From: Halisarca cf. caerulea
Lineage: Eukaryota > Porifera > Demospongiae > Chondrillida > Halisarcidae
Assembly: GCA_963170055.1 (NCBI GenBank)
Contig: CAUJGJ010000434.1
Coordinates: forward strand, 67,001-131,000
Length of the DNA stretch: 64,000 nt
Direction of reading: 5' to 3'
The translations under genes and the position numbers were made by a program. Numbering within the stretch: position 1 is the stretch's first letter; the number at the start of each line of letters is the position of its first letter. This document shows positions 29,721 through 40,864 of the stretch, one piece after another. The notes beneath the pieces are model-generated. The model was not told the DNA's origin and ran no database searches. It saw only the letters and a program-made list of their open reading frames with translations.

Positions 29721-30243
29721 GTACACATGGCTCATATTTTGCATATGTTTGCATTAAATACAATTAACTGTAAAATGTTTATGTTCTTTTGGCCAATACT
29801 GTATACATCACTTTCACCTAAACTATTTACAGTGACAATCACTAGGTGGGACTGTGTAGTATGTAGATACATGTGGGCATGTGGGTGGGGTCAAACAATA
29901 TATAGTAAATGCTTACTGAGAGCATTTCCACTGTTTCAGCCATTTTGCCATTTCCGCTGTTTCCGCCGTTTCTCCTTGCCCCTTATCAAAGTAACATGGC
30001 AGTTGCAGAGTTCCTGCACAAATAATTTCTCATAATCACCTTACAGTCCCAAGCTCTAATAGCATTGCCTAGCCTAAACAGATGGTAAACAGTTCATCGA
30101 AATCATACCTCCACTGAACCCCCAGCCATGCAATCCATGCACATATTTAAAGCTGGACAGCTAAGTGGCCATAGCATTCAGAGTATTGTATATATATATA
30201 GTCTAAGGATGTCTGGCAAGGGTTTTCAGTTTGTCAATAATTA
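29721..30243. other. no gene seen
   Basis: Unique-looking, moderately AT-rich sequence between the TG microsatellite and the 916-bp transposon. Short open frames exist, but I recognise no domain, splice structure or repeat. 30239-30243 is the left AATTA target copy of the next element. Confidence 0.5.
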
Positions 30244-31159
30244 CATAGGCGTAGGAACCGGGGGGCAAGGGGGGCACTTACTTGCCCCCCCTGACTCTCA
30301 GGTGGGGGGGCATTGCCCCCCCCCCCAGAGATGTACATCTTTAGTTTTAAAAATTTAATAATCAAGAAATCTGCTATGTAACCTAAAACCCACATTTAAA
30401 AGTGTTAACATATCATCTTTCAACAGGAAGTAAGTTTTATTGTAAAATTTGCTACAAAGAGGAAGTTTTAAACAATAAAATTGATTTTACAACGCTACCT
30501 ATCGCAAGCCGCCATTTGAAAATTATTGCGCAATCTCGTATAGCGCGGTTTTGCCGTTGCCTGCCTGTAAGAAGTGACTGGTAGATTTGTTTGTCAGCTG
30601 GTCATTGCCTATAGTTCTTCAAAACAAGTACACTGCAAGTCTTCAATTAGCTGTAGTGAAGCAGTAGTTAGTGTATTCTACAGGTAGTGTAAAGTATAGA
30701 ACTGTCCTCTACACCTGTGCATGCATGTTCTTAGTGTCTGGCCCAGTATTTTTCTTTATGTGTGTGCTTGGTTTAGTGTTTTGGTCCAGTAGCTTATGTA
30801 TGTGCATATTTTACTGTTTATTTACTGTTTATGTTTTGTATTGCATCTCACTCTCTGTCATTGGGATCCTACATAGTTACCCATTGGGCTAGTGGCATCA
30901 GATGATCTCCAGTCTAAATGAGAATTTAACTGAATTGAACTGAACATTCCTCCAAAGTTGAAAGAAACAATATTGTATGTATCCTCAAGCTGGGAAGATA
31001 ATGAATGTACTGTAGAAACCCTACTGTTATGTCGGCATTGTGCACCACTTACGCTAGTTATGCAAAAACATATTCTGTTTATATGCACACGGAAAGGATT
31101 CATGTTACGTGATGTTCATTGCTCGCCCCCCCAATTCAAAACATCTTCCTACGCCTATG
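30244..31159. mobile_element. 916-bp inverted-repeat DNA transposon (non-autonomous)
   Basis: It begins CATAGGCGTAGGAA and ends with the exact reverse complement TTCCTACGCCTATG (14 bp). Just inside the ends are a G-rich run (GGGGGGCAAGGGGGG) on the left and a C run on the right. The element is flanked by AATTA on both sides (30239-30243 and 31160-31164), the likely target duplication. No transposase frame is visible, so it should be mobilised in trans. GGCGTAG-plus-G-run termini are common on animal cut-and-paste elements; I cannot assign a superfamily. Confidence 0.8.
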
Positions 31160-31269
31160 AATTATTTTGACAGAGCTAGCAAGCCTAAACAGCAAAGTAA
31201 GCACACCTCACATTTCAAATGTTCTGGTATTATGTATGTACATTTATGATGTTTGGCCCTTTCCGATAG

Positions 31270-31650
31270 AAAAGTCTACTAACACTAAATTGTGTAAATT
31301 CTTTAACATCACAAATGGGTGTAAGAAGCACAGATGTAACTTTCCGCACCTCAACAGAAAGGAGCTAAAGTACATAGTAAGCTTGTGTATGGTTAAGCCT
31401 ATATATACAACAGCTGAATACTACCCTTGTAGGTGGAAAGTGCACAAGGGCAGGAGGATAGTCACTCAGTGTCCAAGACAACCACAACTCCTGCGATCCC
31501 AGCACATCACCCCAAACGCCAGCCACAATCCCTCAGCCATCCGCACCTCCACACCATGCACAGCCACTACCATTCCCGACACACTCTCCACCTATGCCAC
31601 AATATGCTTCATACCCTACACCATTTTACACTCCACACGCAATACATTAG
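31270..31650 (+). CDS. possible CCCH zinc-finger protein, 3' two exons
   Basis: Exon 31270-31376 encodes KLCKFFNITNGC followed by KKHRCNFPH, a C-x8-C-x4-C-x3-H pattern typical of CCCH zinc fingers, which usually bind RNA. It follows an acceptor-like GATAG and ends at a good donor, GTAAGC. A second exon, 31462-31650, begins after GGATAG, keeps phase, and encodes a proline-, serine- and glutamine-rich tail (TIPQPSAPPPHHAQP, PMPQYASYPTPFYTP) to a stop. The 5' exons are not found; the 916-bp transposon lies just upstream, so the gene may be truncated or dead. An alternative acceptor at 31433 opens a different His/Thr-rich frame to 31801, which looks less protein-like. Treat as a candidate. Confidence 0.35.
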
Positions 31651-32858
31651 TACACACCACATGTTCTACAGTACCCATGCACACCATGCTGCACAACCAG
31701 ACACACATGCACCATCCCCACTACCCACTGCACACACAGCAAGCACCACCACTAGCACAGAACATCAGAACAACACACAGATACACACCCCAAACTTATA
31801 GCTAGGAGATCACTTCACGCACAGAAGTAACTACATGGTCATAATGATGCATATTTTAGCCAAAACGTTTCATTTAACTCTTGTAACTTGACAATAATAT
31901 AATAATTTATCAATAGATAATTATTTGCTGTTTTTGTTCTGTTGGGGTAGGCATACTGTTGAATGTGACTGACAAAATGGCAGCTAGGCATAACAATGTG
32001 ATGAGCTACCCCTCAAAACTTGCAAACTATGTACAAGAGAGCTGCACTTTAATGTTCCTTTCACTACACTTAATTGAGATTATTATAACCATGTATATGC
32101 GGTTTGTAATAGCCTAAGTATTCGTTCCTTCATTGACTCCAAAGTTTCATCAGCCATTCTCAAAGGTATAGGTTCTGGAAAACAATTCTACATAAATTCT
32201 ATACTTCTTGTCAAAAGAATTTTTTGTGAAATTAGGTGTGACAAATCGATTTAGAGAATATGCAGTAAGCCTGTAATGGGTGTACTTAACAAAAATACAA
32301 GTTATCTTGCAGAGTTTGTCACGTATTGCTGCATTGGCCCCATGTGGAGTCCTAGCATTGTTTTGGGTGTTGTGCACCAACCAGCTACTGAGCAAGTGAA
32401 CCAACTACTGTACATGGGAACTACCCATTGTAAATACCATGCAATCAATCTCAGTCTGAATACTAGTGAAATATATTTCAATTTAACAACTGAGTATATC
32501 AATCAAATGCATAATATCCTAGCATATATACACAACCTAACAAGTAGAGTTTGTGAATATATAAAACACAAAAAAGTATTAGAGAACCAACCAAATAGTG
32601 TCATAATATGTAAAATTAAATGCTAGCTATGTATTGTCAACATGCAGTATAGCTATATAAATAGCAGTCATTCTCGTACCTCTCTTTGCCACACGACTAA
32701 CTTGTGTGCCCAGGGCATCCGACGAGGACGGGGAGGTACATCATGCCCCAAAAATTTAGCCAGGCTGCGACAAGTCTACCGTCAGACCAGTTGCATCTGT
32801 GAAATCATCAGAAGGGGATCTGGACTAGACATCACTGGGAGGTGCCACTTTGAACAGA
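31651..32858. other. no recognised gene
   Basis: AT-rich sequence with open frames up to about 116 codons (32276-32626, plus strand). Their composition (many Asn, Ile, Tyr) resembles random AT-rich DNA. No domain, consistent splice structure or repeat family recognised. Confidence 0.4.
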
Positions 32859-33360
32859 TCAATTGATGGACAGGGTGGACTGGCTACTCGAGCGGGCAAG
32901 ACTTCAGGGCTGTGGAACCATTACATCCTACACAACGAGTACCACGGGCGCCAATCAGCTGCTAGATACCTGAACACTGACACTACTCAGACTAGTCCAA
33001 GCACCACAATGCACCAGTTTCAGGTCGTCTTGGTAGGACAGGTCCAGCAACATGGAGGAGATGGACAACATCAATCAGTTCAGTGGCTTATTGGAAAGGC
33101 TACTCGAGCAGGCAGGATTTCAGGGTAGTGGAACCATTACGTCCTACACATCGAGTACCACGGATGCCCATCCACTGGTGTTGAGCTCCTGCAACTGCAC
33201 AGCTACCCCACAAAGCGAGCACCACCATGCTGCCGCCACAGGTTCTATAAAAATCATAAAAATCATATCAATCATCAAGAATATATTTGAAATTCAAGTT
33301 TCAGGTTTTTCAAAAGGCTATACACCACCAGCTAAGGCACACACAAGACTTAATGGATGA
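32859..33360 (+). repeat. diverged tandem duplication of a coding-like segment
   Basis: Two segments about 0.2 kb apart (about 32880-32970 and 33090-33175) are similar at DNA level. In the plus strand both read WLLERA or RLLEQAGFQG, then CGTITSYT or SGTITSYTSSTT. The first copy stops after about 40 codons; the second opens at an ATG near 33052 (MEEMDNINQFSGLLERLLEQ) and runs 102 codons to 33360. Similar protein text kept in the same frame suggests a duplicated exon, but I recognise no family. Confidence 0.35.
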
Positions 33361-33774
33361 ATCCAATGAAGAAATAAGTGATTCCTAAAGATACTGAAAT
33401 ATATGACATGGTACAGTAAAGAAACAAAGGGACATGACCCAAGGAAGTGTACAGCAATTACAGCCATTTTATGTCTTCAGTAGGCAATTACATGTATTAT
33501 AAATTATTATTTACTACGTACATATATGTAATTGACAAAATTACGAAGACCAGGTATTCTCATTCTTAGATATGACGTACACATGTATGGATCAGCAACT
33601 GAATACTTACCAACAAAAGTTGCTGAAACAGCTGCAACACCAGTTCCTCTCCCAGAACACAATTAGACAGGTCGCACATCGTCCACAAGACTACCCTGGA
33701 ATCTTCAGGCAAAAACTTGCCACAGTCACTGGCTAGGACCGCACACCGACTGAAACCGTACATCGACTGACACC

Positions 33775-34518
33775 GTACACCGGCACACATACGATACGTG
33801 TAACCGGGCGATGATCTGCAAGTCTCACGGGCCTTACATCACACCGCTGGGTACTAGACAGCAAAGAGATGGAGAAGAGAACGGTAACTTACAGGCCCTT
33901 CCCACTTCCGATGAAGCGGACCTGCCTCCAAAGGACTATGTGGCAAGCAACACTGCAAGGGCGAACTCAAACTCACAACTCCCGCGTCTTTAAGGAGCAA
34001 GGACGTACCCAATCACAAGCTCCGACCGTACAACGACCCGTACAACGACTGTGGCACACAAAGTGTAGCCGTGCGATGACACGTCACCGCTGGGTACTTT
34101 CAGACACCCTCCCAAATGTCTGCTAGGAGCAAGGACGCACCCAATCACAAGCTCCGACCGTACAACGACTGTGGCACACAAAGTGTAGCCGCGATGACAC
34201 GTCACCGCTGGGGACTTTCAGACACCCTCCCAAATGTCTGCTAGGAGCAAGGACGCACCCAATCACAAGCTCCGACCGTACATCGACTGACACCGTACAC
34301 CGGCACACATACGATACGTGTAACCGGGCGATGATCTGCAAGTCTCACGGGCCTTACATCACACCGCTGGGTACTAGACAGCAAAGAGATGGAGAAGAGA
34401 ACGGTAACTTACAGGCCCTTCCCACTTCCAATGAAGCGGACCTGCCTCCAAAGGACTATGTGGCAAGCAACACTGCAAGGGCGAACTCAAACTCACAACT
34501 CCCGCGTCTTTAAGGAGC
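33775..34518. repeat. complex tandem duplication (520-bp block with a shorter inner repeat)
   Basis: The segment at 33811 (GATCTGCAAGTCTCACGGGC) recurs at 34331, exactly 520 bp later, with near identity for about 180 bp. Between them a unit of roughly 120-130 bp, marked by CACCCAATCACAAGCTCCGA, is repeated three times (about 34010, 34138 and 34257). Open frames here are translations of the repeats. Confidence 0.8.
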
Positions 34519-34519
34519 A

Positions 34520-34880
34520 AGGACCGTACCCAATCTGCAAGCTCCGACCGTACACCGACAAAAGGTTGGTGAGTAGCGCCATGCGGCTGACTCTTAACGC
34601 CCCGCACCAAAGACTTACTCCAGGACCCCTTAAGGGAGACTACTACGGGCTTCCTAGATCCCGCCAGCATGGGCGCAAGGTAGTAGCCTGGTCGGTTTGG
34701 TCACCCGGGTTCGGAGTTACCCCTTTTCTGAATTCAGCGCTATTGGAGCCTGCAACCAACACGACAACTACTCACAAAGGAAAATGGCGAGGACAGCAGC
34801 TTTTATACTAAAGTTCTACTTCCGTTTTGTGTTGAGCATTCTGATTGGCTGTTGTCTTGTTTTGGCGCGCTTTGTGTGCC
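34520..34880. repeat. dispersed repeat, copy 1
   Basis: This sequence (marked by ACCGACAAAAGGTTGGTGAG and CACCCGGGTTCGGAGTTACC) is closely repeated in the same orientation at 38665-39010. Both copies lead into GGGGCTACCCCTTA motifs. On the minus strand both read MLAGSRKP and SQPHGATHQPFVGVR, but the frames are short. Probably part of an unclassified mobile element. Confidence 0.7.
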
Positions 34881-35355
34881 AATCTAATTAAATGATGAAA
34901 TGGAGGGGCTACCCCTTAGCGTACAGGGAAGACATGTCTACGCCCCGTCGATGCAGTACTGGCGAAAGATTATACTATCTTGATGCTCAGACTCCTTGCA
35001 GGGTGTGTTACAGTCAGGCAAGAATGGCTAGGAAACTAAAACACAGTTAACGAAACTCTTATGGCATAAAGTGGGCAATGTCATGTCTCTAGGATCTAGT
35101 ATTTAAGTAATAATGTATTTTGTTTTGTGTTCTCCACAGCCTAGAAGAACGATAGTTGACAAGCATATGATTGGATTACCTTCAAATTGTCAAGTTAGCT
35201 CTTGAGACTCTCTACTGTTTGACTTTTCACAAGCTTTTACTTATTCTTGCCTCTATAGCGCACAGGGCACATTGGATCAAGTGACTTTGGACCAGCAGAT
35301 GTGAGACAATGCAGTAGTTTACTGCTGGGCATACACATGCAGCTTTAGACTAGTG
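34881..35355. other. no gene seen
   Basis: Unique-looking sequence between the dispersed repeat and the ATTGAGTG minisatellite, with one GGGGCTACCCCTTA motif near 34905. No frame with recognisable content. Confidence 0.4.
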
Positions 35356-35886
35356 TGTCTAACCCCATTGAGTGTGTGTTCTCTCCATGTGTGTGTTCTC
35401 TGTACATTGTGTGTTGTGTTCTCTCTACATTGAGTGATGTGTTCTCTGTACATTGAGTGGTGTTCTCCCTACATTGAGTGGTGTTCTCTGTACATTGAGT
35501 GATGTGTTCTCTCCACATTGAGTGTGTGTTCACTCTACATTGAGTGGCCGTGTTCTCTCTACATTGAGTGATGTGTTCTCTGTACATTGAGTGGCCGTGT
35601 TCTCTCTACATTGAGTGGTGTTCTCTCTACATTGAGTGGTGTTCTCTGTACATTGAGTGATGTGTTCTCTCCACATTGAGTGTGTGTTCACTCCACATTG
35701 AGTGTGTGTTCTCTCTACATTGAGTGGTGTGTTCTCTCTACATTGAGTGGCCGTGTTCTCTCTACATTGAGTGATGTGTTCTCCGTACATTGAGTTGTGT
35801 TCTCTCCACATTGAGTGATGTGTTCTCTCCACATTGAGTGATGTGTTCTCTCCACATTGAGTGATGTGTTCTCTGTACATTTAGTG
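35356..35886 (+). repeat. ATTGAGTG minisatellite, first part
   Basis: Tandem units of roughly 21-25 bp with core CTCTACATTGAGTGGTGTGT. Variants (GGCCGTG, GATGTG, CTGTACATT) alternate in runs. Ends at 35886 where an inverted-repeat element interrupts it. Confidence 0.93.
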
Positions 35887-36270
35887 CAGGGAGGTCACTA
35901 AAGAGCGGCGAAGTGCCGCGCTTAAAATCTCAGCCATTCCATATTCAGCCATCATAAAACAGTCCTGCTCATTTCTACACACACTACAGTGAGCTGTATG
36001 AAGGTGCCTGTGATAGGTGACAGAAAATTTGATTGGGTGCAAAGTAGTAATTGTTTACACCTACTCTGAAGTCTAGCAAGCTCAGCAAAAGTGACTGCAA
36101 TGCACTTCATCCACTGACTTTGGTGAACAAATCTTCTGCTACTGCAACAATAAGATGATTTTAGTGTAGCAGTAGAATGTAGATGAGTATAAGGAAATAA
36201 TGTTAGCTACAAATGGCACTCACTTCATTGATGTGTGCCACTCTTTATTTATTCTCTGGTGACTTCCCTG
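35887..36270. mobile_element. 384-bp inverted-repeat insertion in the minisatellite
   Basis: Left end CAGGGAGGTCACTAAAGA; the reverse complement of the right end reads CAGGGAAGTCACCAGAGA (15 of 18 match). The minisatellite reads continuously if the segment is removed. I see no clear target duplication; in a tandem repeat one may have been lost. No coding content, so a MITE-like element is the best description. Confidence 0.6.
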
Positions 36271-36684
36271 GTTTTCTCTACATTGAGTGGTGTGTTCTCT
36301 CTACATTGAGTGGTGTGTTCTCTCTACATTGAGTGGTGTGTTCTCTCCACATTGAGTGATGTGTTCTCTTCACATTGAGTGATGTGTTCTCTCCACATTG
36401 AGTGGTGTGTTCTCTCCACATTGAGTGGTGTGTTCTCTCCGCATTGAGTGGTGTGTTCTCTCTTCATTGAGTGGTGTGTTTTCTGTACATTGAGTGTGTG
36501 TTCTCTCTACATTGAGTGGTGTGTTCTCTCCACATTCAAAGTGTGTTCTCTCCACATTGAGTGGTGTGTTCTCTCCACATTGAGTGATGTGTTCTCCCCG
36601 CATTGAGTGGTTTTCTCTCTGCATTGAGTGGTGTGTTCTCTCCACATTGAGTGGTGTGTTCTCTCCGCATTGAGTGGTGTGTTC
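36271..36684 (+). repeat. ATTGAGTG minisatellite, second part
   Basis: Same unit family as 35356-35886, mostly the GGTGTGTTCTCTCCACATTG variant. Ends in GTGTGTTC (36677-36684), one copy of the target duplication of the following element. Confidence 0.93.
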
Positions 36685-37199
36685 CAGTGTTGTGGCCATT
36701 ACAGGGGTATCACAATCAACTTCCATTGCAATTATCTTGGTATCAAAGCATTACGATTACCATTACCACTACGGATCTCCACTAAAGTAATGAATTACCA
36801 TTGCAACTACATTTCTACAATTGCAATTACAATTACTAATAATTACAGATTTATTCTTGGATGATTGCAAAAGTTATTACACTCTACCAAGATTTCATGT
36901 GATTGATGTTATTTTCCCATTTCCACCAGCCACCCGGTTAACTGTAGCACAGAAATAGCCTCAAACTAGCAAAAATCTACCTTCTTAGGGGGCAAAATAT
37001 ATCCACAGATATAAACAATATACATCAGAGTAGTTGCATGGTAATTGTGTAATTTGATGCAAATAGCAAAAGCATACCAACTACCATTACAACTACTCTG
37101 AGACTGAAACAGCTCCATTACAATTACATTACCATTACAGGCAAATGTATACTTAATTACAATTGATTACAATTACTAATTACCATTACTACAACACTG
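36685..37199. mobile_element. 515-bp MITE with hAT-like ends
   Basis: The ends are CAGTGTTGTG at 36685 and CTACAACACTG at 37199, a terminal inverted repeat of about 10 bp starting CAGTG as in many hAT elements. The 8-bp sequence GTGTGTTC flanks it exactly on both sides (36677-36684 and 37200-37207), the target duplication size expected of hAT transposases. The interior is rich in ATTACCATTAC and AATTACAATT simple repeats with no coding frame. Non-autonomous. Confidence 0.88.
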
Positions 37200-37460
37200 G
37201 TGTGTTCTCTCTTCATTGAGTGGTGTGTTCTCTCCACATTGAGTGGTGTGTTTTCTGTACATTGAGTGTGTGTTTTCTCTACATTGAGTGTGTGTTCTCT
37301 CTACATTGAGTGTGTGTTCTCTCTACATTGAATGGTGTATTCTCCACATTGAGCATGTGTTCACTCTATATGGAGTGTGTGTTCTCTCCACATTGAGTGG
37401 TGTGTTCTCTCTACATTGAGTGGTGTGTTCTCTCCATACATTGAGTGATGTGTTTGTTCT
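37200..37460 (+). repeat. ATTGAGTG minisatellite, third part
   Basis: Resumes after the MITE with the same units, some degenerate (CATTGAGCATG, CTATATGGAGTG), and fades out near 37460. Confidence 0.9.
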
Positions 37461-38320
37461 CTCTACTCTTATCACCTCTTGGAGCATCAAGTGTTAAGGA
37501 GACTCCTGTTAACGAAAAGTTAGCCAAAGACCCTTTGTATGGGGCTTTAGAATTCCATTGTCTGTCTGGCAAGGTGTTGTTGAACGTCTGCTGGTAGCCA
37601 TTTTTGTACAATAGCATGCCTCTTACCATGGAAATTATGAGCAGGTAAAATCCTCTAAATGTAGTGTTACTAATATTTTTGTGTTGAGCAGCAACTTTGC
37701 TGGTGTGTAGTGGGTTTCATGGCGAAGGTTAGCACATCTAATGACATAATATTGCTATCCTTTTTGTTGTATTTCTGTGTATTATTGTCTGGATAGTGGT
37801 CTGTTGATGGCTATGTAGTCTTGTAATGTGAGTCTCTTTGTTTATGCACTCACAATGTGTGCATGTATGTGTGTATAAAATATGTCTTGCATAGCTTTAG
37901 TTTTGTTGTTATTTACATTGCTAATTTTGTTTTCAGACAAACTCAATACAAAATCAGATGGAGTCAAAAGGTGGCTACGGTGGCAGCTCAGAAGTAACAC
38001 CTAAGGGCATTGATGTAGGGGTGAATTACTGTTCTTGAAGTGTGTTTGAATCTGCCTCTTAATGCTCTTACCCTTCCCTTTCAGGGTCCGTCATAGAATG
38101 TGTCTTCAGCATACATAGTAAATATTGTTATTGGAAGAACAGTTTGTTAATGTTCTAAATATGCCCTAAATCATTGTGTGGACTGTATTCTATTGTAAAC
38201 TAAACAGAGAGAACTTGTATCTAGAATCTTAAAATTTTTCTGCATTGACCTGTGACGTGTCATGACTGTTACATACATCACGTACTTCCGAATCACGTGC
38301 TCATGCATTAGACTTTGAAT
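37461..38320. other. no recognised gene; one possible short terminal exon
   Basis: Mostly unique AT-rich DNA. After an acceptor-like TTTTCAG ending at 37936, a plus-strand frame reads NSIQNQMESKGGYGGSSE and stops within about 100 bp. It could be a 3' terminal exon, but no upstream exon was found and the content is not diagnostic. Confidence 0.3.
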
Positions 38321-38525
38321 GTCAAAAGATGTCTGGTCTAAATGCACGCAAACAAAGAGATCTTCAACAGTCGCGGCAACCCCCCTGTCAAAAGATGTCT
38401 GGTCTAAATGCACGCAAACAAAGAGATCTTCAACAGTCGCGGCAACCCCCCTGTTAAAAGATGTCTGGTCTAAATGGATGCAAACAAAGAGATCTTCAAC
38501 AGTCACGGCAACCCCCCTGTTAAAG
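38321..38525 (+). repeat. 66-bp tandem repeat, three copies
   Basis: The unit beginning with AAAAGATGTCTGGTCTAAAT starts near 38321 and 38387 and recurs once more before fading at about 38525. As 66 bp is 22 codons, repetitive open frames appear on both strands. Confidence 0.9.
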
Positions 38526-38664
38526 TCAAATTTACGACATCAAAGGGAACCTTTTGCGCTGCCGTTCCTTCTGGAGTGTCAACTGGTGTCTACAAGCACT
38601 CGAATTGAGGGATATGAGGATCAGGTTGACTATCTGGACCAACGGCCATAGCACTACTATGAAG

Positions 38665-39010
38665 CAAGGACCATATACCCAATCTGCAAGCTCCAACCGT
38701 ACACCGACAAAAGGTTGGTGAGTAGCGCCATGCGGCTGACTCTTAATGCCCCGCACCGAAGACTTACTCCAGGACCCCTTAAGGGAGACTGCTGCTGGCT
38801 TCCTGGATCCCGCCAACATGGGTGCAAAGTAGTAGCCTGATCGGTTTGATCACCCGGGTTCGGAGTTACCCCTTTTCTGAAATCAGCGCTATTGGAGCCG
38901 ACAACCAACACGACAGCTACTCACAAAGGAAAATGGTGAGGACAGCAGCTTTGATATCAAAACCATACTTCCATATTTGCATTAGCCATTCTGATTGGCT
39001 GAAATTCGTT
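38665..39010. repeat. dispersed repeat, copy 2
   Basis: Same family and orientation as 34520-34880, aligned over about 300 bp with scattered substitutions and few indels. Its left edge lies near CCCAATCTGCAAGCTCC. Confidence 0.7.
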
Positions 39011-39049
39011 TTTTGGTGTGCTTTGTATGCAAGCATAATTGTTCAGTGA

Positions 39050-39185
39050 AGAAGGGCTACCCCTTAATAGAAGGGTTACCTCTTAATAGAGGGGCTACCC
39101 CTTAATAGAGGTGCTACCCCTTAATAGAGGGGCTACCCCTTAATAGAATGGTTACCCCTTAATAGAGGGGCTACCCCTTTATGTA
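39050..39185 (+). repeat. GGGGCTACCCCTTAATAGA minisatellite
   Basis: About seven copies of a 19-20 bp unit directly after the dispersed repeat. The same motif occurs singly near 34905 after the other dispersed copy, so it probably derives from that element's end. Confidence 0.9.
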
Positions 39186-39934
39186 CAGTAATGAAAGCAA
39201 TCAATGTCTCAAGCATTTTCTTATCATGCACATGCAACGTAGGTAGATGTTTGTGTGCTCAACATGCATTGCATGCATGCCTTATACGTATATTTTTTGT
39301 TATAGTATAAATTGTGAAAATATTGCATATGTAAAAGGTGCTACATTAATTCTCAATATTATACGGAAATTAAATCATTGCAATTATGATTCTATAAAAT
39401 AATGAACTACAGTACTATAGCTAGTGAAATCTCTTATTGATGGTGGATGCTCCGAAATAACAACACTCTATGAAGGACACCACTTATATAGCTTGAAGTT
39501 AATATACTTTCTCCCATGCAGGCTATAGTTTCAGTTCACATTCAAATCACCCAATTTAAAGAGGACAATATTAATCTCCTTATAAAGAGGCTCTAGCTCC
39601 CAAAGTGTCCTGTAATCCACTGTAGTACTTTGTCCAATATGTCCTGAGAATAACAACTACAAGGGAGACAAACAAGTGCACATGTACGGAGAGACTAATA
39701 ATTTATTCTTGCACTTACAATGTGGGTACATGGCATTGCGTACATTCATTATTATTTCATGATATATTATGCTAGTACAATTCTCTTATTTAGATATGTA
39801 TGCACAGAAATAATAATGCATATGATAGGTACTAAAAATAATTAATAAATAAATGTCATACTATGCATACGATCAAATATATTATAATAATACTATTAGC
39901 TATACTTTTGATTTTAGTCAGCTAGCTGATAGAT
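39186..39934. other. AT-rich stretch, no gene seen
   Basis: Strongly AT-rich with many TATTAT and AATAAT motifs and no long open frame. Confidence 0.5.
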
Positions 39935-40620
39935 TATAGTTTCTTTATCTTACAAGATTTGATTGTGTTCCTTCTCAACTGCGGTGGAAGTCTTCTTTAA
40001 CAGCCTCTATTCGAGCAACCGTTTCGCTTTGAAGGAAAAACTGCACAAACAAGCGTGTATGAAAACCATTTTAAAATGGTAAAAGGATGTAGGATTGACA
40101 CAGGATCGTGCAAAAGGCCTTATCAAAAAAGGATTCTCCAAAAACACTTGGAACAAGGGTAAGTTGCGAAAACATTACAGGGCTAGGTGGGCAATTAGAG
40201 GGCAAGACAGGCAAAGGGCTAGACGAACATAGGGCTACACATACATGTGGCTAGATGGGTATAGGGCTAGACAGAGTTTAGTTGGACTGATTGCACACTG
40301 TACAAATTCCTACATCCCGCATGTGCAGCATATTGTATGTATGTGCTGTGGGATGAGGAATTTACACAGTGTGCACTCAGTCCAACTAAACTCTGTCTAG
40401 CCCTGTACCCGCCTCGCCTCATGTATGTGTAGCCCTATGCTCGTCTAGCCCTATGCCTGTCTTGCCCTTTGCCCACCTAGCCCTGCAACATTTTCACAAC
40501 TCACCCTTGCTCCAAGTGTTTTTGGAGAATCTCTTTTTGATAATGCCTTTTGCACGATTCTGTGTCAATCCTACATCCTTTAACTATTTTAAAATGGTTT
40601 TTATACACCCTACACAATGA
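39935..40620. mobile_element. fold-back element, copy 1 (long inverted repeat)
   Basis: Two arms of roughly 270 bp, about 40052-40325 and 40340-40612, are imperfect reverse complements. Examples are ACCATTTTAAAATGGT at both outer ends, GGATGTAGGATTGACACAG against CTGTGTCAATCCTACATCC, and repeated GGGCTAGACG against CGTCTAGCCC. The left flank GTTTCTTTATCTTACAAGAT also occurs next to the copy at 62848. A shortened copy lies at 59826. No coding content; such elements are usually mobilised in trans. Confidence 0.85.
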
Positions 40621-40864
40621 AGTCATTTTGCATTCTGCATGGAAGGTGAAATGAAAGTAATAACAGAATCCAACAAACCATGTTAAGAGATGCCTAAGTT
40701 CATATTATGGAATAATTCATGTATACTATTCAATTTAATAGAACGTCTACATATCCCACCCATTTCATGGTAGATTATTAAAACAACTATTAAGCTGTAC
40801 AACAAAACAATGATTCTACAAGCAGGGGGTTCCCATAGACAAACTATACATATACTAGACAAAG

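Noticed and set aside
31433..31801. 122-codon His/Thr-rich frame as the CCCH protein tail
   Set aside because: Starts at a GTG after an AG and has a composition typical of a shifted frame of CCA/CAC-rich DNA; the frame from 31462 is more protein-like.
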